64,000 bases of DNA from an uncultured Bacilli bacterium (GCA_910577505.1 CAJTLN010000003.1:312029-376028); one strand, 5' to 3'. Numbered from the stretch's first letter, positions 34,918-44,680 are shown. Numbers and translations: made by a program. Notes: generated from the letters alone by a model not told the origin.

Positions 34918-35667
34918 TTATTCTTTTTTTAAAGCATACTCTAAAGGAATTTTATATCCTGATAATTTTTTTGATAATAAAATTAAACCAGATTGAGGAC
35001 TTTTTATACTGTCTTCAAAAAGTTCTGTTATATTTCTTGAAATAGAATTAGATTTATATTCAGTTAATCTTTGGCAAATGCTTCTCATTATTTGAAATAT
35101 ATATCTTCTATTTTCATTTCTTAAATTACTTTTATTTTCTTGATGATTAACAAAATAATACATGTCAGGATCAATTAAAACAATTCTATTTCTATTACAT
35201 ATAACATTTTCATATTTCATATCAGATAAGGCAATATACTTATCACTAAGTAAGTCAGCCAAAGTAATTAGACCATTAATATTATCTAAAAGATAATCTA
35301 CTGATAGTTCTAGTATATCGATATATTCTTGTTTTACCCATTGATATGTGTACAAATCTATTTTCTTTATGTCTCGATTATATATTGCGTAATCTCTTTC
35401 TATATGTGTTATGTGATATAAAAAGTCATCATAATCTAATATGTCTTTAACTAAATAATATCGTTCTAATAATCTAACTAGATGAGGATTGTTAAATGAT
35501 TTCAAAAGTTCAAATATAGCCTGCTTTATTTTATTTTCACCATAGGTAAAATACTTTTTATATGCTATATCATCATTGATTTTATAGATTTCTCCATTCC
35601 CACCTTTTAAGTCTGTTGATTGTCCATTAAATTCTACTTGATTTCCTTTACTATCATAATAAATCAT
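34918..35667 (-). CDS. Divergent protein-kinase-like protein (paralogue 2)
   Basis: 249 residues from the ATG at 35665-35667 behind TTAGGAGAAATATT; the frame runs 51 bases further up without a ribosome site. It has GGNGEIYKI, a better glycine-rich loop than its neighbour, AYKKYFTYG, LSDMKYENVICNRNRIVLID and DPDMYYF. It is clearly a tandem duplicate of the following gene, 14 bases away. Substrate unknown; neighbours are DUF1292 and PP2C genes. Confidence 0.65.
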   Translation of the reverse strand: MIYYDSKGNQVEFNGQSTDLKGGNGEIYKINDDIAYKKYFTYGENKIKQAIFELLKSFNNPHLVRLLERYYLVKDILDYDDFLYHITHIERDYAIYNRDIKKIDLYTYQWVKQEYIDILELSVDYLLDNINGLITLADLLSDKYIALSDMKYENVICNRNRIVLIDPDMYYFVNHQENKSNLRNENRRYIFQIMRSICQRLTEYKSNSISRNITELFEDSIKSPQSGLILLSKKLSGYKIPLEYALKKE

Positions 35668-35739
35668 AATATTTCTCCTAATGATGAGTATTCTAACAAA
35701 CATAATGAATAATAACAAGATTAATATTTTTAATAAAAA

Positions 35740-35764
35740 AATAAGGAATATAAAATTCCTTATT
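35740..35764 (-). terminator. Terminator after the DUF1292 gene
   Basis: Stem AATAAGGAAT/ATTCCTTATT with T6 on the minus strand; it separates PP2C-DUF1292 from the kinase-like pair. Confidence 0.7.
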
Positions 35765-36026
35765 CGTTACTATATTTTAATTCAGTACTTTTAGATAATG
35801 TACGTAACATTGAATCAATTATTTTTAGCTCTTTTTCAGTTTCAACTGGTTTAAGTTCATTACCTTCATAGTATGATGACCAACATTTTATTTTTCCCTT
35901 ATAATCTTTTGAGTAATCTGTATATGTTACATATTTTTTTTTAGTATCCTCTGATTCAAAGGTAAATAATATATCAAATTCTTTTTCTTCATTATTATCA
36001 TTTTTTATAATTATTTTTTCTTCCAT
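35760..36026 (-). CDS. DUF1292 (YrzB/UPF0473-like) small protein
   Basis: 88 residues: MEEKIIIKNDNNEEKEFDIL, then FTFESEDTKKKYVTYTD, the typical DUF1292 opening, and ETEKELKIIDSMLRTL near the end. The family is widespread in Firmicutes, usually beside ruvX and ireB; its role is unknown. Here it starts 4 bases after the PP2C gene, a different context. The start follows AAGGAGATAATAAT. Confidence 0.85.
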   Translation of the reverse strand: MEEKIIIKNDNNEEKEFDILFTFESEDTKKKYVTYTDYSKDYKGKIKCWSSYYEGNELKPVETEKELKIIDSMLRTLSKSTELKYSNE

Positions 36027-36030
36027 ATTA

Positions 36031-37491
36031 TTATCTCCTTATAAATGCAGCTGCTGTTGTATTATCTTTACCAGCTGGTATTCGACCATTATATTCTGGA
36101 GTTTCGCCTCTAAGTCTTACAGCATCATATTGTAAAGATTCATCAACTAAATATTTTGTTAATGTTTCTGGAGTTGAATTCAATGATAAGAATCTTATTC
36201 TATCAGTGCTTAATAAATCAGTAACACCATCGCTCATTACAATCAATCTAATATAATCTTGATTTTGAATTATTGTAGACTGAATACTTTGAAGAGGTTG
36301 TCCCATACAACGTGTTATTATGTTGCCTTTCTTGTTAAATCTTAAATCGTCTAGAACTTCTTTAGTAATATAAGATGAAGGCATTGAAGGAGGCCATACT
36401 TCTGATTCATCTCTAGTAATTAAATTCAGATTTTGACCATCAGTTGTATATGCACGTGAATCTCCTACACTCGAAACAATTGTTTTATCTTCTGATATAA
36501 TTGCTCCAACGAATGTTGATCCAGCTATTATTCTATTAAAATCAGCATTATATGTTCTGTATATATCATGACTTATTTCCATTAGACGATTATTAAAACT
36601 AACTTGTAATTGCTCAGGATAGTAAAAAGCATCTTTAGGTAGCGATGTAAACCATTCACTTATCTTTTGGATGGTATATGAACTTGCTTTTTCTCCTTTT
36701 TCGACTCCACCTACTCCATCAGCTACGGCAAGGAATTTAAATTCTGGATTATCTGGATGTGTAAGAATTATAACACTGTCTTCTTGGTTTTCTCGACGTA
36801 CCCCAATATCTTGACTAGCAAATAAAGTCCCATCTAGTGCATATTCATTTCTTTGGTTCTTTAATTGAACTCCTGACATTAAATCACTTAAACATCTATT
36901 TATAGCGCGATGATTTACTTGAACATTTTTAGCAATATTTGCATCAATTATATCTTTATCTACTTTATCAAATAAATTAACAACTTTTCCATTTGGAGTT
37001 ACAGACTCAGTTAATCCATTCTTGTCTATATATTTTCGATAAGAATTATTTTTGCTAAATCTCATTTCAACTACGGAATTAACTAAAGCAAGTAAGTCAT
37101 TGTTGTTAGTTTTAAAATATAAAGCACTATTAACTTCTGGATCTGACAATATTGTTATTAGTTTTTGTAGTTCTCCAAAACATGGGAAAGTTTGAAGTAA
37201 TCTATTTATTTTATCTTGGTCAGATTTTAAACTATTAACAGCATCATTATAATAATAGAAATATGACGCTGAATTATATATTTTTATTGCTTCATCTAAA
37301 AAATATTTTAATAAATCATCTTGTGTCATTCCTGAAACTAGATTTCTTGCTCCATTTGTTTTGGTATACATTGTTGGTCTAATACCATTTAATATTTGAT
37401 GAACAAAGCCTGAACTTAGACTTACTTGGAAGTCTGGATGAGCAAGTAATGTTTGATCTGTTGCATATTCTAAATCACTTGGTTTTAACAT
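36031..37491 (-). CDS. PP2C-family protein Ser/Thr phosphatase with N-terminal extension
   Basis: 486 residues. The C-terminal 250 residues are a metal-dependent PP2C domain: DIGVRRENQEDSVIIL, FLAVADGVGGVEKGEKAS, GSTFVGAIISEDKTIVSSVG followed by DSRAY, IVMSDGVTDLL and AGKDNTTAAAF. All metal-binding Asp motifs are present. The first 220 residues are helical and unassigned, perhaps a partner-binding part. It likely reverses phosphorylation, possibly that of the two kinase-like neighbours. The start follows TAGGTGATAAT. Confidence 0.87.
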   Translation of the reverse strand: MLKPSDLEYATDQTLLAHPDFQVSLSSGFVHQILNGIRPTMYTKTNGARNLVSGMTQDDLLKYFLDEAIKIYNSASYFYYYNDAVNSLKSDQDKINRLLQTFPCFGELQKLITILSDPEVNSALYFKTNNNDLLALVNSVVEMRFSKNNSYRKYIDKNGLTESVTPNGKVVNLFDKVDKDIIDANIAKNVQVNHRAINRCLSDLMSGVQLKNQRNEYALDGTLFASQDIGVRRENQEDSVIILTHPDNPEFKFLAVADGVGGVEKGEKASSYTIQKISEWFTSLPKDAFYYPEQLQVSFNNRLMEISHDIYRTYNADFNRIIAGSTFVGAIISEDKTIVSSVGDSRAYTTDGQNLNLITRDESEVWPPSMPSSYITKEVLDDLRFNKKGNIITRCMGQPLQSIQSTIIQNQDYIRLIVMSDGVTDLLSTDRIRFLSLNSTPETLTKYLVDESLQYDAVRLRGETPEYNGRIPAGKDNTTAAAFIRR

Positions 37492-37544
37492 ATTATCACC
37501 TACTATATATATATAATATCATTTCTTTTAGTTTTTAACAAATT

Positions 37545-37576
37545 AAAAAATATATTCTTGTAAATATATTTTTTAT
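37545..37576 (-). terminator. Terminator of the methyltransferase gene
   Basis: A/T stem AAAAAATATA/TATATTTTTT followed by T-rich sequence on the minus strand. Confidence 0.5.
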
Positions 37577-38439
37577 TTTTCCCATCTTGCGTATATTCCA
37601 CAAGGTAATATTAAATTGCTATCTTTCATAGGTAATCCTAATTCATCACTTGATATTGTTCCTTTATATTTTTTACCTACTGTTAAACTTAATACATTTT
37701 CAAGGACTGTCATTGATAATCCAGTAGTATATGAGTTAATTAAAAATAAAATTGGATCATCACTTAAAATTTCTGTACAAAGTTCTACTAACGGATATAG
37801 GTCACGTTCAATATCCCATACTTCACCATTGGCCCCACGCCCAAATGATGGTGGATCCATTAAAATAATATCATATTTATTTCCTCTTCTTATTTCACGT
37901 TTAACAAATTTTACTACATCATCAACTAAGAATCTTATTGGTTTATCTGAAAGTCCACTAGATGCAACATTTTCCTTAGCCCAATCGACCATACCGCGAG
38001 AAGAGTCTACGTGGACTACTTCTGCCCCAGCAGAAGCTGCTGCGCATGATGCTGCTCCTGTATAAGCAAATAAATTTAGAACTTTTACAGGACGATTGGC
38101 TGATGTTATTTTTTCTCTAATCATATTCCAATTATATGCTTGTTCTGGAAATAAGCCTGTATGTTTAAAACCCATTAATTTTATATTAAAAGTTAAGTCA
38201 TTATAGTGAACTTGCCAAGATGATGGAAGTTTTTTGTTTATAACTTCCCATGATCCTCCACCTTTGTTACTACGATGATAAGTGGCATCTATTTTATTCC
38301 AAAATTCTGGATGTTCTTTATGATTCCAAATAATTTGAGGATCTGGCCTTAACAGTTCTTTACCATTCCAACTTTCTAGTTTCATACCTTCTGACATATC
38401 AAGAATTTGATATTCGTGAAAATCTCTAACTAATTTCAT
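37573..38439 (-). CDS. Class I SAM-dependent methyltransferase, RlmI/RlmK-like
   Basis: 288 residues. SAM-binding motifs: VLNLFAYTGAASCAAASAGA (motif I), VVHVDSSRGMVDWAKENV, FLVDDVVKFVKREI, and the catalytic DPPSFGRG of the 23S rRNA m5C1962/m2G methyltransferase group. The N-terminal PUA domain of RlmI is absent and an unrelated 90-residue part takes its place. Probably modifies rRNA; the site is not deducible. Its own terminator, start at 38439. Confidence 0.85.
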   Translation of the reverse strand: MKLVRDFHEYQILDMSEGMKLESWNGKELLRPDPQIIWNHKEHPEFWNKIDATYHRSNKGGGSWEVINKKLPSSWQVHYNDLTFNIKLMGFKHTGLFPEQAYNWNMIREKITSANRPVKVLNLFAYTGAASCAAASAGAEVVHVDSSRGMVDWAKENVASSGLSDKPIRFLVDDVVKFVKREIRRGNKYDIILMDPPSFGRGANGEVWDIERDLYPLVELCTEILSDDPILFLINSYTTGLSMTVLENVLSLTVGKKYKGTISSDELGLPMKDSNLILPCGIYARWEK

Positions 38440-38478
38440 TTAAATCACCAAGGACATTATACCATAAATATATATAAA

Positions 38479-38503
38479 AATAGCACATTAACTATGTGCT
38501 ATT
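38479..38503 (-). terminator. Terminator after the DUF308-like membrane protein gene
   Basis: Stem AATAGCACAT/ATGTGCTATT with a short T-tract on the minus strand. Confidence 0.7.
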
Positions 38504-39015
38504 AAGGTTTTTACAATTGGGTCAAATAATTCAAGTATTCCATGAATTAACATGAAGAAGCCAATTACTAAAACCTGTACAACGCCTTCATAGGCGAGAT
38601 TTATACAAGCAAGGACACCTGCTAGAATAAACAAACTTAAGTTAAATGCTCTAATTTTCCACATTCTATCACGACGATCATGATAATAATCCATCTTTTT
38701 TAATTTAGCTAAAGACATAAAAATTATCCAAGTCATTAAAAGCATTGATAAAGTTTTAGGATTATTAATAGGCCTAATTAATAAATTGGCAATTAAGACA
38801 ATTAAAGAACCAATTGCACTATGAAGACCTTCATAATCTTTACTTTCTTTAGTTAATATAAATTGAATTAAATTTAAGATAGTATATAAAGAAAATATAC
38901 CTGTATTTAACCATTTAATGTTACTTATATTAAATAATGGCAAGATTAAAAGAATCACTCCTATTAATATAAGAAATATAGCTATTCCCATATCTACTTT
39001 TTGCTTTTTTTTCAT
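38488..39015 (-). CDS. Integral membrane protein, HdeD/DUF308-like
   Basis: 175 residues with about six hydrophobic helices paired as in DUF308 proteins (AIFLILIGVILLILPLF, SAIGSLIVLIANLLI, FNLSLFILAGVLACINLAY, VLVIGFFMLIHGILELF). No catalytic motif. It follows the HAD phosphatase gene by 12 bases and is probably co-transcribed. Function unknown. Confidence 0.7.
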   Translation of the reverse strand: MKKKQKVDMGIAIFLILIGVILLILPLFNISNIKWLNTGIFSLYTILNLIQFILTKESKDYEGLHSAIGSLIVLIANLLIRPINNPKTLSMLLMTWIIFMSLAKLKKMDYYHDRRDRMWKIRAFNLSLFILAGVLACINLAYEGVVQVLVIGFFMLIHGILELFDPIVKTLIAHS

Positions 39016-39027
39016 ATTTTCACCTTT

Positions 39028-39855
39028 TTATTCATCATTTAAACATAATTTTTCTAATATTTTTGCTACGCCATCATTGGCTGCTGAATCTGTTATATAT
39101 GTAACTAATTCTTTTAAAATATGAGTTGCATTATCAACAGCGACAGATGTTCCAACAACATCTGTCATACAAATATCATCATAACCATTACCTATTGCAA
39201 TAGCATTTTCACTATCTATATCTAAATATTCTAATAATTCAACAATTCCAGTACTTTTAGCTGTGTTTTCTAAAACTAGGTCATGATAATACTCTTTATC
39301 TTTTACTCTTTTCTCCTCAATTAAACCAACTGAAGAGTGGATAACTTTTAACTTAGGAAACTTTTCTTTAAATAAATTAGGTAATACTAACATACGATCA
39401 TAATTACAACTTAATACTACTAATTGATTAATCTTATTATTAGCTAATATTTCATCTATGTTGTCAAAATATATTGCTGGCTCATTATTATATTTATAAT
39501 CTTTTATATTTATATATCTCTTTTCTAGAGAATTTAAAATTATAGTCATATTATGTGTTACACAATAATCATAAATTGATTTTATATTTTCATTATCAAT
39601 TGGTTTAGAAAATATTTCTTGACGTTCATGGTAATTATAAACTTCTGCTCCATTTGAACTTATTATATATTCACTTAAACCGGCTTCTAAACTTTTTTCT
39701 ATAGCATATTTAGCACTTCTACCTGTATTAACAACAACTTTAATTCCTATTTCTTTTAATCTTCGCATAACATCTTTAGTATATTCTGATGTTTTTTCGT
39801 TAGAAGGATTTAAAGTGTCATCGATATCAACAAATACTATTTCATATTTCTTCAT
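39028..39855 (-). CDS. HAD-superfamily phosphatase, Cof type
   Basis: 275 residues starting MKKYEIVFVDIDDTLNPSN; DIDDT is HAD motif I with the nucleophile Asp. Motif II lies in VVNTGRSAKYA, and motif IV in AIAIGNGYDDICMTDVVGTS. The C2 cap between (about 80-190) marks the Cof/YbiV group, which acts on sugar phosphates and similar small molecules. The ATG at 39853-39855 follows TGGTGATATT, seven codons inside the longest frame. Confidence 0.88.
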   Translation of the reverse strand: MKKYEIVFVDIDDTLNPSNEKTSEYTKDVMRRLKEIGIKVVVNTGRSAKYAIEKSLEAGLSEYIISSNGAEVYNYHERQEIFSKPIDNENIKSIYDYCVTHNMTIILNSLEKRYINIKDYKYNNEPAIYFDNIDEILANNKINQLVVLSCNYDRMLVLPNLFKEKFPKLKVIHSSVGLIEEKRVKDKEYYHDLVLENTAKSTGIVELLEYLDIDSENAIAIGNGYDDICMTDVVGTSVAVDNATHILKELVTYITDSAANDGVAKILEKLCLNDE

Positions 39856-39897
39856 AATATCACCATTCTTGTACACAATTATATTATTGCATATGAT

Positions 39898-39943
39898 GTA
39901 AATGATTGTACATTTTTTATTATTGTATGTACATATAATTTAC
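39898..39943. repeat. Interrupted inverted repeat upstream of the HAD phosphatase gene
   Basis: GTAAAT-4-GTACAT (39898-39913) pairs with ATGTAC-5-ATTTAC (39927-39943) around a 13-base A/T loop. It lies between the yfhO terminator and the HAD gene start. It could be an operator or part of a leader; no family is known to me. Confidence 0.45.
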
Positions 39944-39952
39944 ATTAAAAAA

Positions 39953-39968
39953 AGATGCTTAAGCATCT
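39953..39968 (-). terminator. Terminator of PIG-L/yfhO
   Basis: Palindrome AGATGCTTAAGCATCT at the end of yfhO, with T7 downstream on the minus strand. Confidence 0.65.
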
Positions 39969-42468
39969 AAATTTTTCTTTTTGATTCTAAAATAGTTATA
40001 ACTATAAATACTATCCATCCTAATAAAGAAATATACATTGAAGCTTTCTTCATTGGAGCATTATAAGTTATTTCAATATTATGATTTCCTTCTTTTATTT
40101 TAAAACCTATATAACCATTGTCTACAAGTTCATAAGAAACAGGTTCGTTATCAACTTTGATATCAAAACCATTATCATAAGGAATAGTTAGCATAAAGTA
40201 ACTGTCATCAACTACATTTATAGTTCCTTTAATAGTATCGCCTTTTGTTTCTTCTTCATCAATTATAAATTTACTTAAATATTGTGAACATTTTTCAATA
40301 TAAGCATAATCGAGAGAATAGATTTCAAAATCACTAATATTAAACTTTCCTTCTGAAATATGAAAATAAAGTTTTGTTTGATCTTGACTAGCTAGAACAT
40401 AATCGAATACTTCGTTTTCATTATAGTATTTCCATGAAGATGCTGTAACTTTGTTTTTTACATTATTTATTTGAATTACTAGATCTTTATTCTTGTCTAT
40501 TCTATTCATCTTAAACCTTATTAAAAGAATCTTATTTTGATATTTTATCGGAAGATCGTAAGATATTTTTAATCCATTTTTTGAATCAATACTAAGTGAT
40601 CCATCTTCCTCAACTTTGATATTTTCATCTTTTAAAATTTCTTTAAAATCTAAATCTATTTTTTCCATATTTGAAATGAAATTGTTTTTTGATTCAGCAT
40701 CTGCAACTATTACATTTAATAAGGCTTCTTGTTTAGCTTGATCACTTAATTTTTCAAAATCAACATAACTCATAATATTTGATGTTGCAAATCCATATGA
40801 CAAAACATTTTCATTTTTATAAATATTTAAACCTTTATTGGAACTTACTAGTTCGTATCCTAATAATGGTTTATTACGTGAAATAACATATTTATTACCA
40901 TTTAGCATTAATGATAAAAGATTTGGAGTTGTTACAGTAAGAGCACGATTTCTGGCAGGAATATTATTTGCTAGTGTATCATAATAGAATTTATTATAGA
41001 CTTGGTTGGAAACTGAAGAATAAATAGTTCCATTATAATAATCAATATTTTCGAATATTCTATTAGGATATTCAGTTACATTTAAATCATTACTTATTCT
41101 ATATGTTCCCTGATCATGAGAAGTTATAGAACTAATACTACTCTTTAATAATTCTTCGTTTTCATTCGCTGTTAATTTTAAAACTAATTCATCAGAGGTA
41201 TTCATAATATAAGAATTTGCTATAACAAAAATTGAGATTGGAATTATAATAATAGCTTTCTTAGGAAATTTAGTATAAGCTAATATTGTAATAGCTAAAA
41301 TAGCAATTTCACCAAAATATCTTTCATAACTGTATTTATTTAAATAAACTAAAATACTAACAATAATTAAAATAGGAATTATTACTTTATATCTTAATTT
41401 ATTTTTAAATACATCATTTAAAAATTCAGCAATAACATATACATATAATGGTAAAAATGGGATTAATGATTTGGCATCAATATACATTGTTCCATTTAAG
41501 ATAAAGTTGAATAAATTAAAAATAATTATGATAGTTAAAATTACTCCTAAAGTTATATTAGCTTTATTCTTTTTGAAGATATTTATAATAGATGGAATAA
41601 CTATAGCACATAGTCCTATTCCATAAGAATAATATAATAAATTTTTGCTATGAATATCAGGTATTAATAAATCTTTTAGAGATATAGTGACATTTGATGC
41701 TGCACGATTATGTAAGATAGTTGCTATTGTTGGTAAAGTAATAATTGCAGAACATAAGCATGCTATCAATATTGGAACTAGTATACTAAAGAAAGTTTGA
41801 ATGAAAGATTTAAAGGTTACTTTATTCATCTTTTGGAGGTACCTGTATAATGCGTAAACAAATAAGCAAACTATTCCACCTATACTGAAGTAATAACTTG
41901 TCATAATCATTAAAAAAGTAGATAAAGTAAGAAGCCAGCTTTTATTTTTTTCAAACTTCTTGTCTACACCAAATAATCCTAATATCAAGAATGGCATGTA
42001 TGAAATAAACATAATATGTCTATGAGAATGGAAAGACATTGGAGCTGACATAATGAATATTAAAGACGATAAAAAACATACCTCACTACTATATTCTTTT
42101 TTCTTTAAGAAAAAATATAATAAATAAGAACTGATTATAACTGTTATAATTGTTGATATAATCATATATGTAGTCATAGATACTTTAGGGAATAAGTATG
42201 AGATAAGAATGATAGGACTTAATAAACCATAATATGATAGATTATAAATATTTTGACCTCCACCAATATTAGCAGCAAAGTCTGGAAAGAAATCTTTTGT
42301 ATTATAGAATAAAGTTCTAAAATATTCTGGGATAGAAATATGTTCTGCATACCAATCTAATGTTGAACCATATAATTTAACCCCATTTGTTAAAAATAAC
42401 ACTAATAAAACAAATGAAAGAGTTATAACTATTAAGTATATAATATCTTTTAACGTTACTTTTTTCAT
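39967..42468 (-). CDS. YfhO-family membrane protein (GT-C glycosyltransferase type)
   Basis: 833 residues. About a dozen membrane helices in the first 430 residues and one at the C-terminus, with a large extracellular loop between. The first loop contains WYAEHISIPEYFRTLFY and FAANIGGGQNIYNLSYYGLL, the region where YfhO proteins carry their acidic catalytic residues. YfhO uses a lipid-linked sugar to glycosylate lipoteichoic acid or other surface polymers. The ATG at 42466-42468 overlaps the PIG-L gene's end; a second ATG three codons before is possible. Confidence 0.82.
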   Translation of the reverse strand: MKKVTLKDIIYLIVITLSFVLLVLFLTNGVKLYGSTLDWYAEHISIPEYFRTLFYNTKDFFPDFAANIGGGQNIYNLSYYGLLSPIILISYLFPKVSMTTYMIISTIITVIISSYLLYFFLKKKEYSSEVCFLSSLIFIMSAPMSFHSHRHIMFISYMPFLILGLFGVDKKFEKNKSWLLTLSTFLMIMTSYYFSIGGIVCLFVYALYRYLQKMNKVTFKSFIQTFFSILVPILIACLCSAIITLPTIATILHNRAASNVTISLKDLLIPDIHSKNLLYYSYGIGLCAIVIPSIINIFKKNKANITLGVILTIIIIFNLFNFILNGTMYIDAKSLIPFLPLYVYVIAEFLNDVFKNKLRYKVIIPILIIVSILVYLNKYSYERYFGEIAILAITILAYTKFPKKAIIIIPISIFVIANSYIMNTSDELVLKLTANENEELLKSSISSITSHDQGTYRISNDLNVTEYPNRIFENIDYYNGTIYSSVSNQVYNKFYYDTLANNIPARNRALTVTTPNLLSLMLNGNKYVISRNKPLLGYELVSSNKGLNIYKNENVLSYGFATSNIMSYVDFEKLSDQAKQEALLNVIVADAESKNNFISNMEKIDLDFKEILKDENIKVEEDGSLSIDSKNGLKISYDLPIKYQNKILLIRFKMNRIDKNKDLVIQINNVKNKVTASSWKYYNENEVFDYVLASQDQTKLYFHISEGKFNISDFEIYSLDYAYIEKCSQYLSKFIIDEEETKGDTIKGTINVVDDSYFMLTIPYDNGFDIKVDNEPVSYELVDNGYIGFKIKEGNHNIEITYNAPMKKASMYISLLGWIVFIVITILESKRKI

Positions 42469-42469
42469 A

Positions 42470-43186
42470 TTAATCATTGCTCCAATCTGCTCTATTTATC
42501 CAGTTTTCATATGAATACATATGGTCAAACATAGTTTGGATGAAATCTTGTGATTTATAAATACTAACTAGTTTTCTTTTATCTGATATATATTTATCGT
42601 TTATTGGGCTCATTTCATCATAGTATTCTGTGATAGCTTTCTTACTATGGTATTTGCCAAAATAATAAAGATTATCAGTTTTAACAATATTTGATGTTAT
42701 TGCGCTAGTCATCTTATGATGTTGATGACCATATTCTCCATCAGGATTATGAGTAACAATAACATTCCAATCTTTTAAATTTATAATGTCTTCTAAATCT
42801 TTAGAAATATTTGAACGATGATTATCCCAACTATCTCTTTCACCATTTGTTTTATCAGGATATCCTAACATAATATATTTATCATTAGTATAATTCATAA
42901 CACTTACAAATTCCTGAACCCTAACTTGATTAGGACCGCAGGTTACACATACAACTAAATAATTATCTTTTAACAAATGTGCTCCTCCCCATAAAGCTTC
43001 ATCATCAGGATGTGCAACAATCATAAGATTATCTACATCTGTTAAATCAATATTTGTAAATTCCTTATTAATAGAATGAGTATCAATATAATGACATACA
43101 TTTATTACAGATACGGCAATTAACAATATTATAAAAATAATTATTATTGGTATATTTTTTTTTATTTTATTTATTTTTTTTATCAT
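42470..43186 (-). CDS. PIG-L family N-deacetylase, membrane-anchored
   Basis: 238 residues from the ATG at 43184-43186 behind TAAGGGGATTTTT. One N-terminal membrane helix (about 12-30). Zinc motif AHPDDEALWGGAHLL near residue 60 and GEYGHQHHKMTSAI near 155, both intact. PIG-L enzymes deacetylate N-acetylglucosamine on lipids or small thiols. The active domain should lie outside the membrane. It directly precedes yfhO, suggesting joint work on a surface glycan or glycolipid. Confidence 0.85.
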   Translation of the reverse strand: MIKKINKIKKNIPIIIIFIILLIAVSVINVCHYIDTHSINKEFTNIDLTDVDNLMIVAHPDDEALWGGAHLLKDNYLVVCVTCGPNQVRVQEFVSVMNYTNDKYIMLGYPDKTNGERDSWDNHRSNISKDLEDIINLKDWNVIVTHNPDGEYGHQHHKMTSAITSNIVKTDNLYYFGKYHSKKAITEYYDEMSPINDKYISDKRKLVSIYKSQDFIQTMFDHMYSYENWINRADWSND

Positions 43187-43223
43187 AAAAATCCCCTTAA
43201 GAATAACATTTTCGTACATACAA

Positions 43224-43252
43224 ATCATACTCCATACATTTTAAGATGTCAA
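43224..43252 (-). promoter_or_regulatory. Sigma-A promoter of PIG-L/yfhO
   Basis: Minus strand: TTGACA (43247-43252), 17 bases, TATGAT (43224-43229), about 38 bases before the start codon. Confidence 0.7.
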
Positions 43253-43342
43253 TCGACTTTAAGTTTATGGCGTTTAAACTTTATTTTTTTTAGGTTATAT
43301 GGTATAAGTAAGTGGTAAAAAGAAAAGAAGAGGAGTGATATT

Positions 43343-44680
43343 ATGGAATTAGAAAAATTAAAGGAAATGCTAATTAATAAAAAATTAGCTGATGTAAAAA
43401 AAATCCTTCAAGAAATGAATGAGTATGATATCGCCTCGACAATTGAAGAGTTACCGAGTGAACTTTTAATTCAAGCTTTTAGATTATTATCTAAAGATCA
43501 AGCTGTAGATGTTTTTGTTAATATGGATGAAGAAGTACAAAGAGAATTAATTGCTTCTCTAACAAAAGCGGAAGCTAAACATATTATAGAAGACATGTTT
43601 ACTGATGATGCTGCTGATTTATTTGAAGAAATGCCTGCTATGTTAGTTACGTCTCTACTTTCAAATGTAGATAAAGATACGAGAAATGATATTAATAAAT
43701 TATTAAAATATCCTGAAAATAGTGCTGGATCTTTGATGGCTATTGAATACATTCATTTAAAAAAAGGATTAACTATTAAGAAATCTATTGAAAGAATTAG
43801 AAAACAAGCTGATGATTTCGTATCATATGATTCTTGTTTTGTTACTGATAATGAAAGAAAGTTACTTGGTAGAGTTTCAGTTAAAGATTTACTTATAAAT
43901 GATACAAGAATTTTAATAGATGATATTATGGAAGAGTGTCGTCATACGTTATCAACATTGATGGATCAAGAAGATGTTGCAAAGTGTTTCCAAGATTATA
44001 ACTACTCTACTTTACCTGTTGTCGACTCTGAAGGAAGATTAGTTGGTGTCATTACTATTGATGACATTGTTGATATTATGGAAGAAGAAACAACTGAGGA
44101 TATGGAAAAGATGGCTGCCATTTTACCTACTGAAAAGTCTTATTTAAAAATGAGCCTATGGGATATATATAAAAGTCGTATGCCATGGTTGTTATTTTTA
44201 ATGATTAGTGCAACATTTACTGGAGGAATTATTAGTAACTATGAGTCAGCTTTAGCAAGTTATGTAATCTTAACTTCTTTTATACCAATGATTATGGGTA
44301 CTGGTGGTAATGCTGGTGGTCAAGCCTCTGTTACAATAATACGTGCTTTATCTTTGGATGAGGTTGAATTTAAAGATACTTTTAAAGTTTTACTAAAGGA
44401 AAGTACTGTTGGTATTATATGTGGTTTAACTTTGGCAATATGTAATTTTTTTAAGTTGTTATTATTTGATAAAGTAACCTTTATAGTAGCTTTAATTGTA
44501 TGCGTATCATTATTTTTAACTGTATTATTAGCTAAAATTATTGGAGCAATACTTCCAATACTAGCTGATAAATTAAAATTAGATCCAGCGGTTATGGCTA
44601 ATCCGATTATTACAACTATAGTTGATGCTGGCTCATTAATTGTATATTTTAAAATAGCAAGTTTGTTACTTGGACTATAA
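43343..44680 (+). CDS. mgtE: Magnesium transporter MgtE
   Basis: 445 residues in the MgtE order: N-terminal helical superhelix with repeated LFEEMPAMLVTSLLS-type units (1-130), a pair of CBS domains (about 133-255, DYNYSTLPVVDSEGRLVGVI), a plug helix, and five membrane helices (about 285-445) with the pore signature MIMGTGGNAGGQASV. It passes Mg2+ under control of cytosolic Mg2+. The start follows AGAGGAGTGATATT. No Mg riboswitch fits in the 110 bases upstream. Confidence 0.95.
   Translation: MELEKLKEMLINKKLADVKKILQEMNEYDIASTIEELPSELLIQAFRLLSKDQAVDVFVNMDEEVQRELIASLTKAEAKHIIEDMFTDDAADLFEEMPAMLVTSLLSNVDKDTRNDINKLLKYPENSAGSLMAIEYIHLKKGLTIKKSIERIRKQADDFVSYDSCFVTDNERKLLGRVSVKDLLINDTRILIDDIMEECRHTLSTLMDQEDVAKCFQDYNYSTLPVVDSEGRLVGVITIDDIVDIMEEETTEDMEKMAAILPTEKSYLKMSLWDIYKSRMPWLLFLMISATFTGGIISNYESALASYVILTSFIPMIMGTGGNAGGQASVTIIRALSLDEVEFKDTFKVLLKESTVGIICGLTLAICNFFKLLLFDKVTFIVALIVCVSLFLTVLLAKIIGAILPILADKLKLDPAVMANPIITTIVDAGSLIVYFKIASLLLGL

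Noticed and set aside
37616..38065. 149-codon plus-strand frame
   Set aside because: Antisense shadow of the methyltransferase gene.
43253..43342. Possible Mg2+ riboswitch before mgtE
   Set aside because: Only about 90 bases remain after the divergent promoter; no M-box helices or terminator-like switch are visible.
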